33,872 nt of DNA, from positions 1,919 to 35,790 of the forward strand of contig JAAAUF010000395.1 of NCBI GenBank assembly GCA_015499985.1, in the 5' to 3' direction. Of this stretch, positions 1 to 8,949 are shown one piece after another (position 1 is the stretch's first letter; each line of letters begins with the position of its first letter). The position numbers and the translations under genes were made by a program. The notes below the pieces were generated by a model, which saw only the letters and a program-made list of their open reading frames with translations, was not told where the DNA came from and did not search any database. This DNA comes from Haplosporangium gracile (taxonomy: Eukaryota > Mortierellomycota > Mortierellomycetes > Mortierellales > Mortierellaceae).

Positions 1-567
1 CGTAGTTATCCGCATGCCCGAATAGAAGGCTCAATTAAGAGCCGTGCTCCGACATAAGCATACACATACACACCGACACACCAATGTCGCAAGCTAGTAG
101 CATGAAATTAATTCTATGATGAGGCCTCCGCTTTAATAAAAGCAATTACGCCCAAGGATGTCAATATGAGATAGTCCTGGGTACTCGGGTCATAGACCGA
201 TCTGGCTGACTATTATAGTTGGCTGACTAGTTGGCTGGTTGTCGGGGACACTTTATTATTGTTGACATTAGGCCCCTGCCTGTCTCACCTCCAATTGGCC
301 ACTGAGGCTATTTCCTTTTGACGAGCGACTCACAAAAGCGCGGTTTCCCTTTCTCCCACCAGCGCGGACTTCTATTTTTTCTTAGTAGAGGCCAATTCAG
401 TCAGACACTTTCAGACTGATTCGGAAGATTAAAATTGTTCTTGTTTGTCATTTTTTTTCTCTTATTTCTTTCCTCACCGCCTCTCTCCCCACTCCTCATT
501 TCCTTCCTCCTCTCATCCTCTTCACTCTCGCTCCTCTTCATCCTTTTCCCTTCCTCGTTGCTCCATC
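1..567. other. Gene-free leader region upstream of the Q/N-rich gene
   Basis: No coding region or RNA gene is visible here. From about 450 to 567 the plus strand becomes strongly C+T-rich, with runs of CTCC and TTCC. The same composition precedes the starts of several other genes in this window, so it probably forms the 5' leader or core promoter of the gene at 568. The first 400 bases are mixed composition without recognisable structure. Confidence 0.5.
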
Positions 568-705
568 ATGCCTCCATTGCAGCCATCTTCGTTAGACCCC
601 ATGGCCGTCATTCCCTTTTCTGATCATCATGCTTCGCCCTTCGACAAGCTGTTCGACTCGGATCTCTGTACTCCTCCCTTCGACCATTATCAGCAACAAC
701 AACAG

Positions 706-736
<31 letters not shown>

Positions 737-1842
737 CTCAAACAGCTCCCTCCAACGACACACTCCCCTCCGAGGCTGACATCTCTGCTCTATTTGGCTT
801 AGCCTCAGCTCAAGCTCAAGCTCCTGGACTGGCTCCTGTCCATCCTATTCATACCTCCACTGCAATGCCAACGACAGTCCCTCATCGCGCTACAGTATCT
901 CCGTGCCCCCCTCGCCCCTCCGCACCGTCGACATTGGCTCCTCTTGCCCCAGTAGCAGCACACTGCTCCTCGATTCAGCACACCTACCTCTCTCAGGAAA
1001 AGAGTTTGATCACTCCTATTCCCGCTTCCCCAACCTTCTACAACGGCTCCGCACCACCAGCATTCACATCATACACACCTGCAGCTTACAATACCTCCCA
1101 AAATGCCTCAACAGCCAATACACTTGCGATCAAGAGGTTAGCGCACCACCGATACCCCACTTATGATACAAATAGCTATGACCAGTCGCAACAAACCTAT
1201 GCTGCTGAACTTCCAGTACAACAATATCAACAGTACAATGACGCCAACAACGATCACAGCCAACAGGGATACAGTTACACTGTCGACAGCACACCTTCCG
1301 AGAAGAACCATATCGCTGCCGACCCCCTGATGCTCAACGCTCCTTCTCGGTCCATCTTTTCAAGGTTCGGAGGAAGCCCCGCGAGTGGCCTCTCAACCGA
1401 GAGTCACAATGCATTTGCTCCAAAGCTTAAGGTCGCCGCAAGCTACGTTTCCAGCACGCTGGCCGTGACATCAACCTTTGCGAGCGAGAAACTCGCGACG
1501 GCGTCGACCAAGATTGCAGATCTTTGGCAGCAGAACCAGCACTCACTCCCTCAACAACAGCCTCAACAGCAATCCCATTTTCAACAGCAGCAGCAGGATG
1601 CTTTGTACAACCATGGTCATTATTATGGAACGTGTACAGAGGCATCAATTGCACCCACCACTATTAATAGTGACCACTTCAGCAACCAAAGTGACATGCA
1701 GCAACAACAACAAACACAATATTCATATGATGGGCAGGAGTTCAACACAAACCCTACTTTTAATTCAAATTATCAATCTTCGTACAATAACAATAACAAC
1801 AACAACAACAACAACAACAGCAACAACAACAACAACAACAGC

Positions 1843-1876
<34 letters not shown>

Positions 1877-2493
1877 GCAACAATAACAATAACAACAACA
1901 ACAACAGCAACAATAACAACAACAACAATAACAACAGTAACAAAAACAACGACTACAACAACATTACGCTTATAGGAGCAGGAGCCTACAGCACCAGTGA
2001 TTACAGCACTCGCAGCCCGTTTGCCTCGACAGCCACCTCCACACTTTCGAATGCGGCCTCCGTTGCAGGCTCATATCTGCCCAGTCTTTCGAAGCTTCCA
2101 GCGTTACCTGCACTTTCAACCCTTCCGGCTCTTCGTGCCCTTCCTGCGCTTCCTTGGGTCAGCCGTGACAAGAATCAGTTGCCTCAGCAACAACCCGTGT
2201 CGGACCATCAGTATCACCAGTATCCTATGGATCGGAAGCAACCTTCCGGGGCCTTCTATGGATCGTATGCGCCTTCTCAAGATGTAGCTTACCAGCAGTC
2301 ACAAGACCAGCAGCAACAACAACAGCAGCAGCATCAACAAGGATATGGCTACCAATATAATGCAGCGGATTGGTGGGGAGGCATCAGGAACGAGGTTCAG
2401 AAAGGCCGGCGGATGGTGGAAACAGGAGTTCAAGTTGGTGTTGCCTGGTGGTGGGATTCGGAGAACAAGAATTCTCTTGGCGGGGTCGTTTAG
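568..2493 (+). CDS. Q/N-rich prion-like low-complexity protein, function unknown
   Basis: Single-exon frame of 641 residues with no catalytic domain that I recognise. The ATG at 568 is the first in frame; a second at 601 (residue 12) has a G at +4 and could be the real start. A run of 15 glutamines lies at residues 42-56. Further Q-rich patches lie in the middle and near the C-terminus. An Asn/Ser stretch covers about residues 407-461, encoded almost purely by AAC codons with scattered AGC. Between the tracts is a more ordinary segment (around IFSRFGGSPASG and LATASTKIADLW) and a Trp-rich C-terminal tail (ADWWGG, VAWWWDSEN), which may be the only folded or conserved parts. No signal peptide or membrane segment is seen. 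The composition resembles fungal prion-like regulators or RNA-granule proteins, but this does not establish a function. Confident that it is a gene, not what it does. Confidence 0.75.
1786..1950 (+). repeat. In-frame (AAC)n polyasparagine-encoding tract
   Basis: About 165 bases of nearly pure AAC triplets, interrupted by AAT and by AGC or AGT serine codons. The tract lies inside the coding region at 568-2493. The DNA-level purity points to recent triplet expansion. The other two forward frames read as Thr- and Gln-rich shadows and are not genes. Confidence 0.9.
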
Positions 2494-3284
2494 GCCTTGA
2501 GGCTGAGCCTATGGTCATACCGACGATGACTATAACGATGACGATTTACGATAACGATCTCTATGTACTATTTTATTCACCTTTTTACTTACATAATACG
2601 CTTAATAATAACTAATAACCATCCACGTTGGATACACCTCCTATTTTCGTCTTCTTGCGCTGCATAATTTACAAAAAAAAAAAGAGGGAAGGAGTGAGGA
2701 CCAAGGGAAAAGGGAAAGGGCGGATTGTGTTACTGAAGATAAGAAAACGGTCCATGGTGCTCGGGACACTTCACAGACGATGGCGCCCCCCTCTTCAACC
2801 CTTAAAAAGATTGACGATTAACAAAAGATCGATCCGCATCCAGGCACCATCTGATCCATGTGCCTATGCCTCTGAGGGACCAGAAATGTCTGGTCAATAA
2901 TAAAAAACGGTCATCATAGAAGAAAATAAATCCTAGGCAACAGCCGTTGGTTTTCACTCTTTCTGCAGCCCGAATGGACACCCTGGTGAAGCGCATTTGC
3001 AATGAACAAAAGAAAAGGCATAAGATAGAAAGGGAGAAAGAAGAGAGAGGTAATTGACAGGAGAGGGAGGGTAGGATGGATTGTAGTGTGTTAAAGATTA
3101 AGGATAATGGCTATTCATCCACTTCCTACACATCCTCTCGCGCTCTGGAAGAAGAAAGAGCGAACATGTGACTGCATGTCGATGTCCCGCCGACCATTTT
3201 CTTCTCACCTCACTCTCCAATTGTTTTTTCTTTCGCTTTCGTTCTTCATACAACACATACACATATACACATACTTGCCACACA
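2494..3284. other. Intergenic region, no gene seen
   Basis: About 790 bases between the Q/N-rich gene and the AIG1-type gene. It contains A-rich stretches (for example near 2671 and 2896) compatible with 3' end formation of the upstream gene, and purine-rich sequence around 3010-3075. From 3180 it becomes pyrimidine-rich, ending in CA-rich sequence just before the ATG at 3285. Short ORFs here have no recognisable protein features. Confidence 0.5.
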
Positions 3285-5640
3285 ATGATCAACGACGCAA
3301 ACAACATTGTCCTTGCAGTGGTACGACCTTAAAACAAACACCAGACAACTGATCCATTGACACACACACACACACACACACACACTTCGCCATTGCCATT
3401 TGCAAAGACGCGAGCCAGTTCTGCCCAGTCTTGTGTGAGCTAAACCGACTTCTTTCTGATAAACTCACCGCGACCTCAACCCCTGACTCCTGTATTCCTT
3501 TGTTCACTTTTTTTGACATAGATGGGCGCCGTCGGAAACGGTAAATCATCGACACTCAACTCGATTATCCAGGAGCCCTTGTTCCAGTCAGGACGCTCTA
3601 TCGGCGTAAGTGCTGCCAACTCAGAGGACCAACATCTTTTTTTTATCCTTGGCGCTGTTTAATAACGACAAAAACAGAAAACCGGCAATCAATGACATAA
3701 CCACAACCGTGACCTTAAACAACCTTGGGCAAAAACCATTGAGCCATTCCACCTTCCTTTTCATTCTGTTATTCCACGCAGTCATCAGCAACTCGCTTTA
3801 GCGGAAGTGATTATGAATGATCAATTTGTAATCCAACCGAACCAGGAGTTCACCTGTTGCTTGAGGAGTGAAGGAGGGGTGAATAAGGAAGGCTGTGTGA
3901 GTCGACAAGGTCTGAAGGCTGTCCTGCGCCTCTACTTTCCATCTATCGTCTTTCTGATGTTACTTGTTTGTCTTTTGCCACCGTTCCACGTTTATGCAGT
4001 GGCGTTTTCCATGGGACGGACGATACCGTCGACTTTTATCCCTCCGCTCTCCTCCTTCCTCCCTTTCTCCCCACGGCATCAGATCTTGGTTTTCTTCTCC
4101 TTTTTTTTTCTTCTCCAGCTCGACTCTTTGAACTTTCTGAAGGCGAGAAATTGAGCATCTCCGCCGAGATGGACTATCAGACAGAGCGTCTTTCCGTTCG
4201 CATCATTTGTTTTTTTTTTCATTTCTGTCTTCTTTGAGTTATCTAAACTCGGTATATATTTTGTTTTCTTATTTGAATCACTAGCCTGTCACGCAGCGAA
4301 TTGGTAGCTGCGTTCGCAACTGGAAGCTGCCCGAGGTGGGCCGCACTGTTCACATTGTCGACACGTGAGTCCCCTGTCAATGCTGGATCTCATCCTTCTC
4401 TTCCCTCCTTGTCTGGACAAAAGTTAAAAAGAGCTTTGCCAGGACACAGCAAATCACACGTTACGGGACTCAACACTCCAGTGTTTTACCACGTTTGAGG
4501 GCTATACCCTCTATTCGTTCACATGGCGCAGGAATCGACGATACAAGGAACTTTTGATTTCATTCACCATGTGCACGCGGAGTATCAGTGTGGAAACCTC
4601 CTTGTCTGCGTCAGGGAAATCACCCAGGTGGACTTTAGCAATTTGATGATGACACGATACATAGACGGAAACAGGCAACATCTTTCGGGACGTGCCAAAA
4701 AAAAAAAATGCAGGCGTGTTCGGAACTGGAAAAAAGTCCATTGTTCGGCAATGACACAGTCCCGTTCTCCACGGGAAGCCGCAGTAACGCGGGATGAGTC
4801 GAAGAGTGACTACACTGCTTCACAGGACTCTTATAAGAACGAGGCGCATTGTCCTTATGACCATGAGATTGAGTTTGGATAGATCCACAAAAGTATGACA
4901 GTTTCTGACTGACCGTTCCCTTTCTTGTATATATCATAGACCTGGAATGTGCGACTCCACTTACAGAGATGTCGAGAACGTGCATCTGATGGTCGAGTTC
5001 TTCAAGACTCTTTCCCACGGTGTGAGCGCGTTTGTTCTTGTCTTCAATATCCACAACACGAGGTAAAAAACTAGCGTCGATCTATACAGGTGTAAATGTG
5101 TAGAGTATAAGATGGCGGTGTATCTTTGCACAGGTATTAACCGCTATTGTTTTTTGCTTTTTTTTACTTAGATTGGACGAGTACACGAAAAACATGCTAA
5201 GACTGTTTGAAAGACTGTTGGGACCCCAATTCTGGAAGCACGTCGTAATTGTGTTTACGCATGTGGACGAGGATCAGCGGGATTACCTGGAGGATAACAT
5301 TGATGCGCTGACAGACCCCGCCGAGGGTTTCGTCCGAGTGATCCACCAATGGTTCCAGCTCCAGTACCAGCCCCCAATAGTATTCCTTTCTAACCGCGAT
5401 ACCCGTTACAGCCAATATGCGCGAGACTGCTTCATGGAGCTCTACCAGGCGGTTGTCTCTGTTGAGGAAGGTGCACGTCATGAAAAATTTACCTGTACCT
5501 TTTTCCAGGAGGTCAACAACCGTGCGGGTATTGTTCAGGACAACTTTATTGTGCAGAGCATTCGTACTGCGACTGCTGCGATTCCACAGATGATCCAGTC
5601 TGGCTCGAGGGCAGTCGCCAACGTCTGCAGTGTTATGTAG
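3285..5640 (+). CDS. AIG1/GIMAP-family GTPase with C-terminal CaaX box (5 exons)
   Basis: Proposed exons are 3285-3320, 3522-3605, 4285-4364, 4940-5062 and 5172-5640, joined in phase to give 263 residues. The G1 P-loop is GAVGNGKS at residues 14-21. The G2 Thr is in PVTQRIG (T43). G3 is DTPG at 66-69, interrupted by an intron after the Asp codon. G4 is THVD at 137-140 and a G5-like SNR lies at 181-183. This order and the P-loop variant identify the AIG1 (GIMAP/IAN) branch of septin-like GTPases, which bind GTP and often act on membranes. The last four residues are CSVM, a plausible farnesylation signal, and no transmembrane helix is present. Two introns are long (679 and 575 bases). The first exon is short (12 residues) and is the least certain part. 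The cellular role is not deducible from the window. Confidence 0.85.
3361..3385 (+). repeat. (CA)n microsatellite in first intron of the AIG1-type gene
   Basis: An uninterrupted run of twelve CA units lies within the proposed intron 3321-3521. It is simple sequence with no coding role. Confidence 0.95.
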
Positions 5641-6121
5641 ACCCTTAGATACCAGCAAAAATAAGGGCGAGATCGAGTTGCTGTCCTTGTCGCATATGTC
5701 GCATGATATGAAAACTACACCTTTGCGGAATGCCTCACTTTTCATCGGAAAATTGAAGCATTTCCATTAAATCGAAGTATATTAAGGGTGTCATTTAGTC
5801 GATTTTATTTCTGTTGGGAATACAGATCATCAATCAGAAAATTTTCGGAGGCGATACTTCTCCTTCCTTTCCCAGTCACAGTGGCTCATATTCAATTTAT
5901 GTGGGTAGAAACGAAGGAGATCCTTCTTGGTTCTCCTTCAGTGAAGGAGAATCTTGGGGGTTATCTTTCGTCTGGAAACAAATGAGATTACAAAAACTGT
6001 GTTGAATTGCCCAGCACGTGATCATAGCACTTGCGATTAGGAAGATTTCCGAAACATCTACACGTTTTCTTTCCTTTACGAAGGCAAAGTGCGAAGGAGA
6101 AGTGCCGTCTCCGAAAATTCT
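5641..6121. other. Intergenic region between AIG1-type gene and transposase remnant
   Basis: No gene is seen. The segment just after the stop contains the 3' end of the AIG1-type transcript, with AAAATAAG near 5657. The remainder is AT-rich and dominated by an imperfect inverted repeat, listed separately. It may be the 3' flank of the transposon carrying the transposase pseudogene. Confidence 0.5.
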
Positions 6122-6127
6122 CTATTG
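5830..6127. repeat. Imperfect inverted repeat flanking about 225 bp
   Basis: The left arm, about 5830-5866, and the right arm, about 6092-6127, are inverted relatives. Both contain AATTTTCGGAG followed by a divergent stretch and ACTTCTCCTTC. A shorter inverted pair, TTCTCCTTCAGTGAAGGAGAA, lies between them near 5930-5955. The right arm begins at the last codons of the transposase remnant. It could be a small miniature element or part of the transposon's 3' end. No target-site duplication was found. Confidence 0.45.
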
Positions 6128-7946
6128 TGCTGCTTTTCGGTGGCTCGCATCTTCACCCCCAAGCAGCTTGACCACCATAGTCGTAAGACTCTCTCCTTCG
6201 TACTTGGACTTGAACGACTGGACAGCATCAGGTTCAACGGAAGAGCTCCTGTTTCGTGGGCCGTACCTCTTGGTGATTTTGTTGCGCACCTTCTGCTTGA
6301 TCTCCTCTGCCGTGTCTTGTGCGTCCTTTTGGTTTTTGTCGAGGAAAAACTGAACGCTGTCTCCGTCCATGACCGAAGCAATCAAGCGCACATAACGCCC
6401 CTTGACTCGACTTGCGTTAGTTTCTGCCATAGGTGGATACAGTGATGTTTGTTCCTCCACGTCCAACGATTCCCGCCCCAGCCTGTCAACTTGCGCCTTT
6501 GAGAGGACACCAGCTTTGCAAGAACAACGCCTCACTGTCGCAGCCTTGACATGAGACCACGCGTATGGAGAGCGATCATGCCTCGCCGTTGGTAATTTCC
6601 TTTCTGGTGGCGTGCTGTTGTGTAACTGCTTTGTTGCTGAGCATCTCGAGGTATTGTCGTTTGAATACACTGATTATCCCGTGGTCTAAAGGTTGGGTGA
6701 CGGATATTGAGTTGGGTGGCAGGCGCTCTATCTGGAGATGTTTTCATGTCTCTCCTGTAAGTGGGTTCTCTGCGCTAGGCATGCCGTGTTCTCCACATGA
6801 GTCAACAAGCAGAAGACTTTTGTTGGTGAGTGCGTCATCGAGAGAATGAAGCCAATCCTTGAATAGATTCTGGGTCATGCATCCATTTCTATGTATTAAC
6901 GAGGCGACAGGGACCTCAGGATATGGTTGGATACCTCGAACAAGAAGTGCGCCTAGAATAACGAGTAAGGAGATAAGGTAATTAATCTCTATTTTTTTTT
7001 CTTCAGAACAATGACACGGCGTGTTTGAAGCCTTACCTATGATAAGGGGTCTCAAAGCTTCTACGGTTGCTGCTCGGGCAAGCGAAGATCCAGTGGTGTT
7101 GACACAGAAGAGAATCGACACCCGAGCTTCTCCCCGCCCTGCTTTGGCACCGCTTATGAACTCCTCTGTAGTGTAAGGGCGTGTGGAAAGCTTCTTGAGG
7201 TACATTCCAGTCTCATCGCAGTTGTAGATGTCGTCGAGTTCGAGGTTAGAGCATATGCTGCGGATTTCGTCCATCCTTTCTGCAATGGCGTCCTTGTCGA
7301 CAGATCCAACCTCTCCTTTGAGACTGCAGTAGGCGACACCGTATTCCTGCGTCATCCTCGAGCGCCACGACGTCGCGAAAGAGATTGGACGACCATGAGA
7401 GATATCGTCGAAATCGCAAATGTCATCCATCAGAATGTGATGAACGGAATTGGCTGCGGCCTCGAACTGAAGACCACCGACAACGCCGTTGTTCTTTCGA
7501 ACCTCTAGTAGCCACTCGTAGACAGTCCTGTCTGTTATGTGTCGTACTAGGTCAGCTGGACTTATTGCGAGAGTGTATTTGTTACCTCGACCATGCGCCA
7601 CATCAAACTTGATGTTGTCGAAGTCTTTGTCTCACTTTGTGATCGACAATCTATGGACGGGGCGGTGTACAAACTGGTGAAATTTGGAGGCGTTTGTCCT
7701 CTTGAGATCGCGAAAGATTTCGACCAACTCCATCCGACTCCTTAGAAAAAATTCAGCACCTCTTTCGGGTTTCGGTCCGGCAGACTTTTGAAGTTGTTGT
7801 TCGTCAGTGCCAGCCCGAGCCTTGGCTAACAATGAATAGTACTCCAGCACCATTTTTAAGCTGACTGACCGTAGACATGATGTCCGAGAGGGAGGAGCCT
7901 CGCGGACGTGTGTTGGTGTTGATACGGGTCCGTTGGTTTTTGGCAT
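6122..7946 (-). pseudogene. Degenerate pogo/Tigger-like (Tc1/mariner superfamily) DDE transposase
   Basis: Reading from 7946 leftwards, one frame runs to about 6590 with two in-frame TGA codons, at 7634-7632 and 6746-6744. It then shifts frame near 6580-6600 and continues to a stop at 6122. Family landmarks are in the expected order: GEVGSVDKDAIAER, then YNCDETGMY (first catalytic Asp near 7216), RVSILFCVNTTGSS, PLIIGK, CMTQNLFKDWL, LLLVDSCGEHG (second Asp), and after the second TGA, LPPNSISVTQPLDHGII (third Asp). After the shift come PYAWSHVKAATVRRC and CKAGVLS, as in the tail of these proteins. These transposases cut and paste DNA at TIR ends. This copy has three disabling changes and cannot make a full protein. 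A GTAAGG...CTAG segment (7036-6953, 84 bp) could be a phase-preserving intron. The family is confident; the element's ends are not resolved. Confidence 0.85.
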
Positions 7947-7950
7947 ATGG

Positions 7951-7988
7951 AAAAGTGAAAGAGAAAAAAGTGAAAGAGAAAAAAGTGA
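7951..7988. repeat. Short tandem repeat (15-bp unit, about 2.5 copies) before the transposase start
   Basis: The unit GTGAAAGAGAAAAAA is repeated on the plus strand immediately upstream of the minus-strand transposase ATG. Read on the minus strand it is a pyrimidine-rich leader, as is seen in front of other genes here. Confidence 0.8.
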
Positions 7989-8162
7989 CCGAGCATTTTA
8001 TGCCGTTGGTGCAGATAGAGGCAAACTCTGCGAAGATATAAGGTATGGTCAGGCATCACAAAACTGAATAACACCTCCTTATATTTTTAATTCATTGATT
8101 CATTGAGAAAGATCCCACTATTCACAGTAAAGCAGGATTTTTCAGCAAAAAGGAGTGGATGG

Positions 8163-8201
8163 TTTTTGTGGTCAATTTGATAGTGAAATTGACCACAAAA
8201 A
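8163..8201. repeat. Perfect 16-bp hairpin with 7-base loop
   Basis: TTTTTGTGGTCAATTT at 8163-8178 is followed by GATAGTG and then the exact reverse complement at 8186-8201. It lies in non-coding sequence upstream of the transposase remnant. It may be a transposon-end relic or a terminator-like structure, and no function can be assigned. Confidence 0.9.
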
Positions 8202-8247
8202 TTAATTCGAACATTTGAGTTGACCTCCACAAATGTTTATTCTTAGC

Positions 8248-8403
8248 CAGTGCCAGATATTTAGTGCACGAGACAGAAGACGCTGAGTCATGAGTTTTAC
8301 TTCACTCACAATATGAAATGAGATGAAGTGGGAGACGTGTGTTGATGGAAGTAAGACTTACGACTCAGCGTCTTCTCTCTCGTGCACTATATATCTGGGA
8401 CTG
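8248..8403. mobile_element. 156-bp hairpin MITE with CAGT ends
   Basis: The two halves are inverted copies. The left arm, from 8248, begins CAGTGCCAGATATTTAGTGC. The right arm, read inward from 8403, begins CAGTCCCAGATATATAGTGC. Both continue through CACGAGA, AGAAGACGCTGAGTC, giving arms of about 52 bp with few mismatches around a core of about 50 bp. CAGT termini are typical of Tc1/mariner and pogo-type elements, so this is probably a miniature inverted-repeat element mobilised by such a transposase. A TA duplication is not evident at the edges, and there is no coding capacity. Confidence 0.8.
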
Positions 8404-8513
8404 CATTTTCAGGTTTTAGAATAGTGCATTTAGGGGAGCAAGTCATTCCCTTTGTTTTTTTTTAGATGCATATTTCATAGGAACAATGCACCTAAAAACC
8501 AGATTCGACTGTA
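8401..8513. repeat. Weak inverted repeat ending in a Tigger-like terminus
   Basis: Near 8410 the plus strand reads CAGGTTTTAGAATAGTGCATT. Near 8511, read on the minus strand, CAGTCGAATCTGGTTTTTAG leads to GTGCATTG. The arms match only partly. The outer end, TA followed by CAGTCGAATC on the minus strand, resembles a pogo/Tigger terminal repeat. It may be the right end of the transposon whose dead transposase lies at 6122-7946. Low certainty. Confidence 0.3.
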
Positions 8514-8769
8514 CGCAATGTGTATCTTCAGTAAATGGGAAAACCTGTTTGGCGAAGGATCTTCTCCCAATAAAGGAAAAAAGTCCACAGCGGAACTGAT
8601 TTTTACGCAAGTGCGTAATTTTCAACCCGCTCAAACGGAACTAAATAAACGCTTAAGCGGAATAGAAAAACCCGCTTAAGCGGAAAATAATAACCGCTGT
8701 AGCGGATCCAAAAAACCGCTGAAAACAGTCACCCGCTAATGCTGCTATGTCATAGCATAAGCCTGACCG

Positions 8770-8853
8770 TGGGTATAAACCAGGACCATCACTCCTCTAC
8801 TACTTGAAATAAAAACTACATTCTTACTTACACCAGTCAACACACTCTCAACA
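8770..8853 (+). promoter_or_regulatory. TATA-like box and leader inside the MITE-like element
   Basis: GGGTATAAAC lies at the inner edge of the left terminal repeat (about 8770-8779). It is followed by about 75 bases of A/C-rich, leader-like sequence ending TCAACAATGG, where the short acidic ORF begins. The right terminal repeat has the corresponding inverted TATACCC. The arrangement looks like the 5' end of a transposase gene. Whether it is transcribed is unknown. Confidence 0.45.
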
Positions 8854-8949
8854 ATGGACGATTACGACGGTTATGATGCACTTGAAGACCCCGAGTTTGA
8901 CGACAACGACGAGGACGAGAACGAGGATCTACCAGTAACAGAAGAGTGA
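8854..8949 (+). CDS. 31-residue acidic ORF inside the MITE-like element (probable transposase 5' remnant)
   Basis: The ORF runs from ATG to TGA and encodes 31 residues, of which 17 are Asp or Glu and none are Lys or Arg. It starts MDDYDGYDALEDPEF and ends DLPVTEE. The ATG has an A at -3 and a G at +4 (ACAATGG) and follows a leader-like stretch and a TATA-like box. It terminates about 20 bases before the right terminal repeat. Acidic N-termini are common in transposon-encoded proteins, so this most likely is the surviving first exon or N-terminus of a deleted transposase. A free micropeptide cannot be excluded. No homolog is recognised. Confidence 0.35.
   Translation: MDDYDGYDALEDPEFDDNDEDENEDLPVTEE

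Noticed and set aside
1478..1975. 165-residue Thr-rich frame overlapping the Q/N-rich gene
   Set aside because: It is the shifted reading of the AAC repeat (ACA = Thr) and has no independent start signal or domain.
5797..8513. A single intact Tigger-type transposon spanning the transposase remnant
   Set aside because: The right end near 8511 resembles a terminal repeat, but the proposed partner near 5797 (TAGTCGATTTT) matches it too weakly to fix the element's boundaries.
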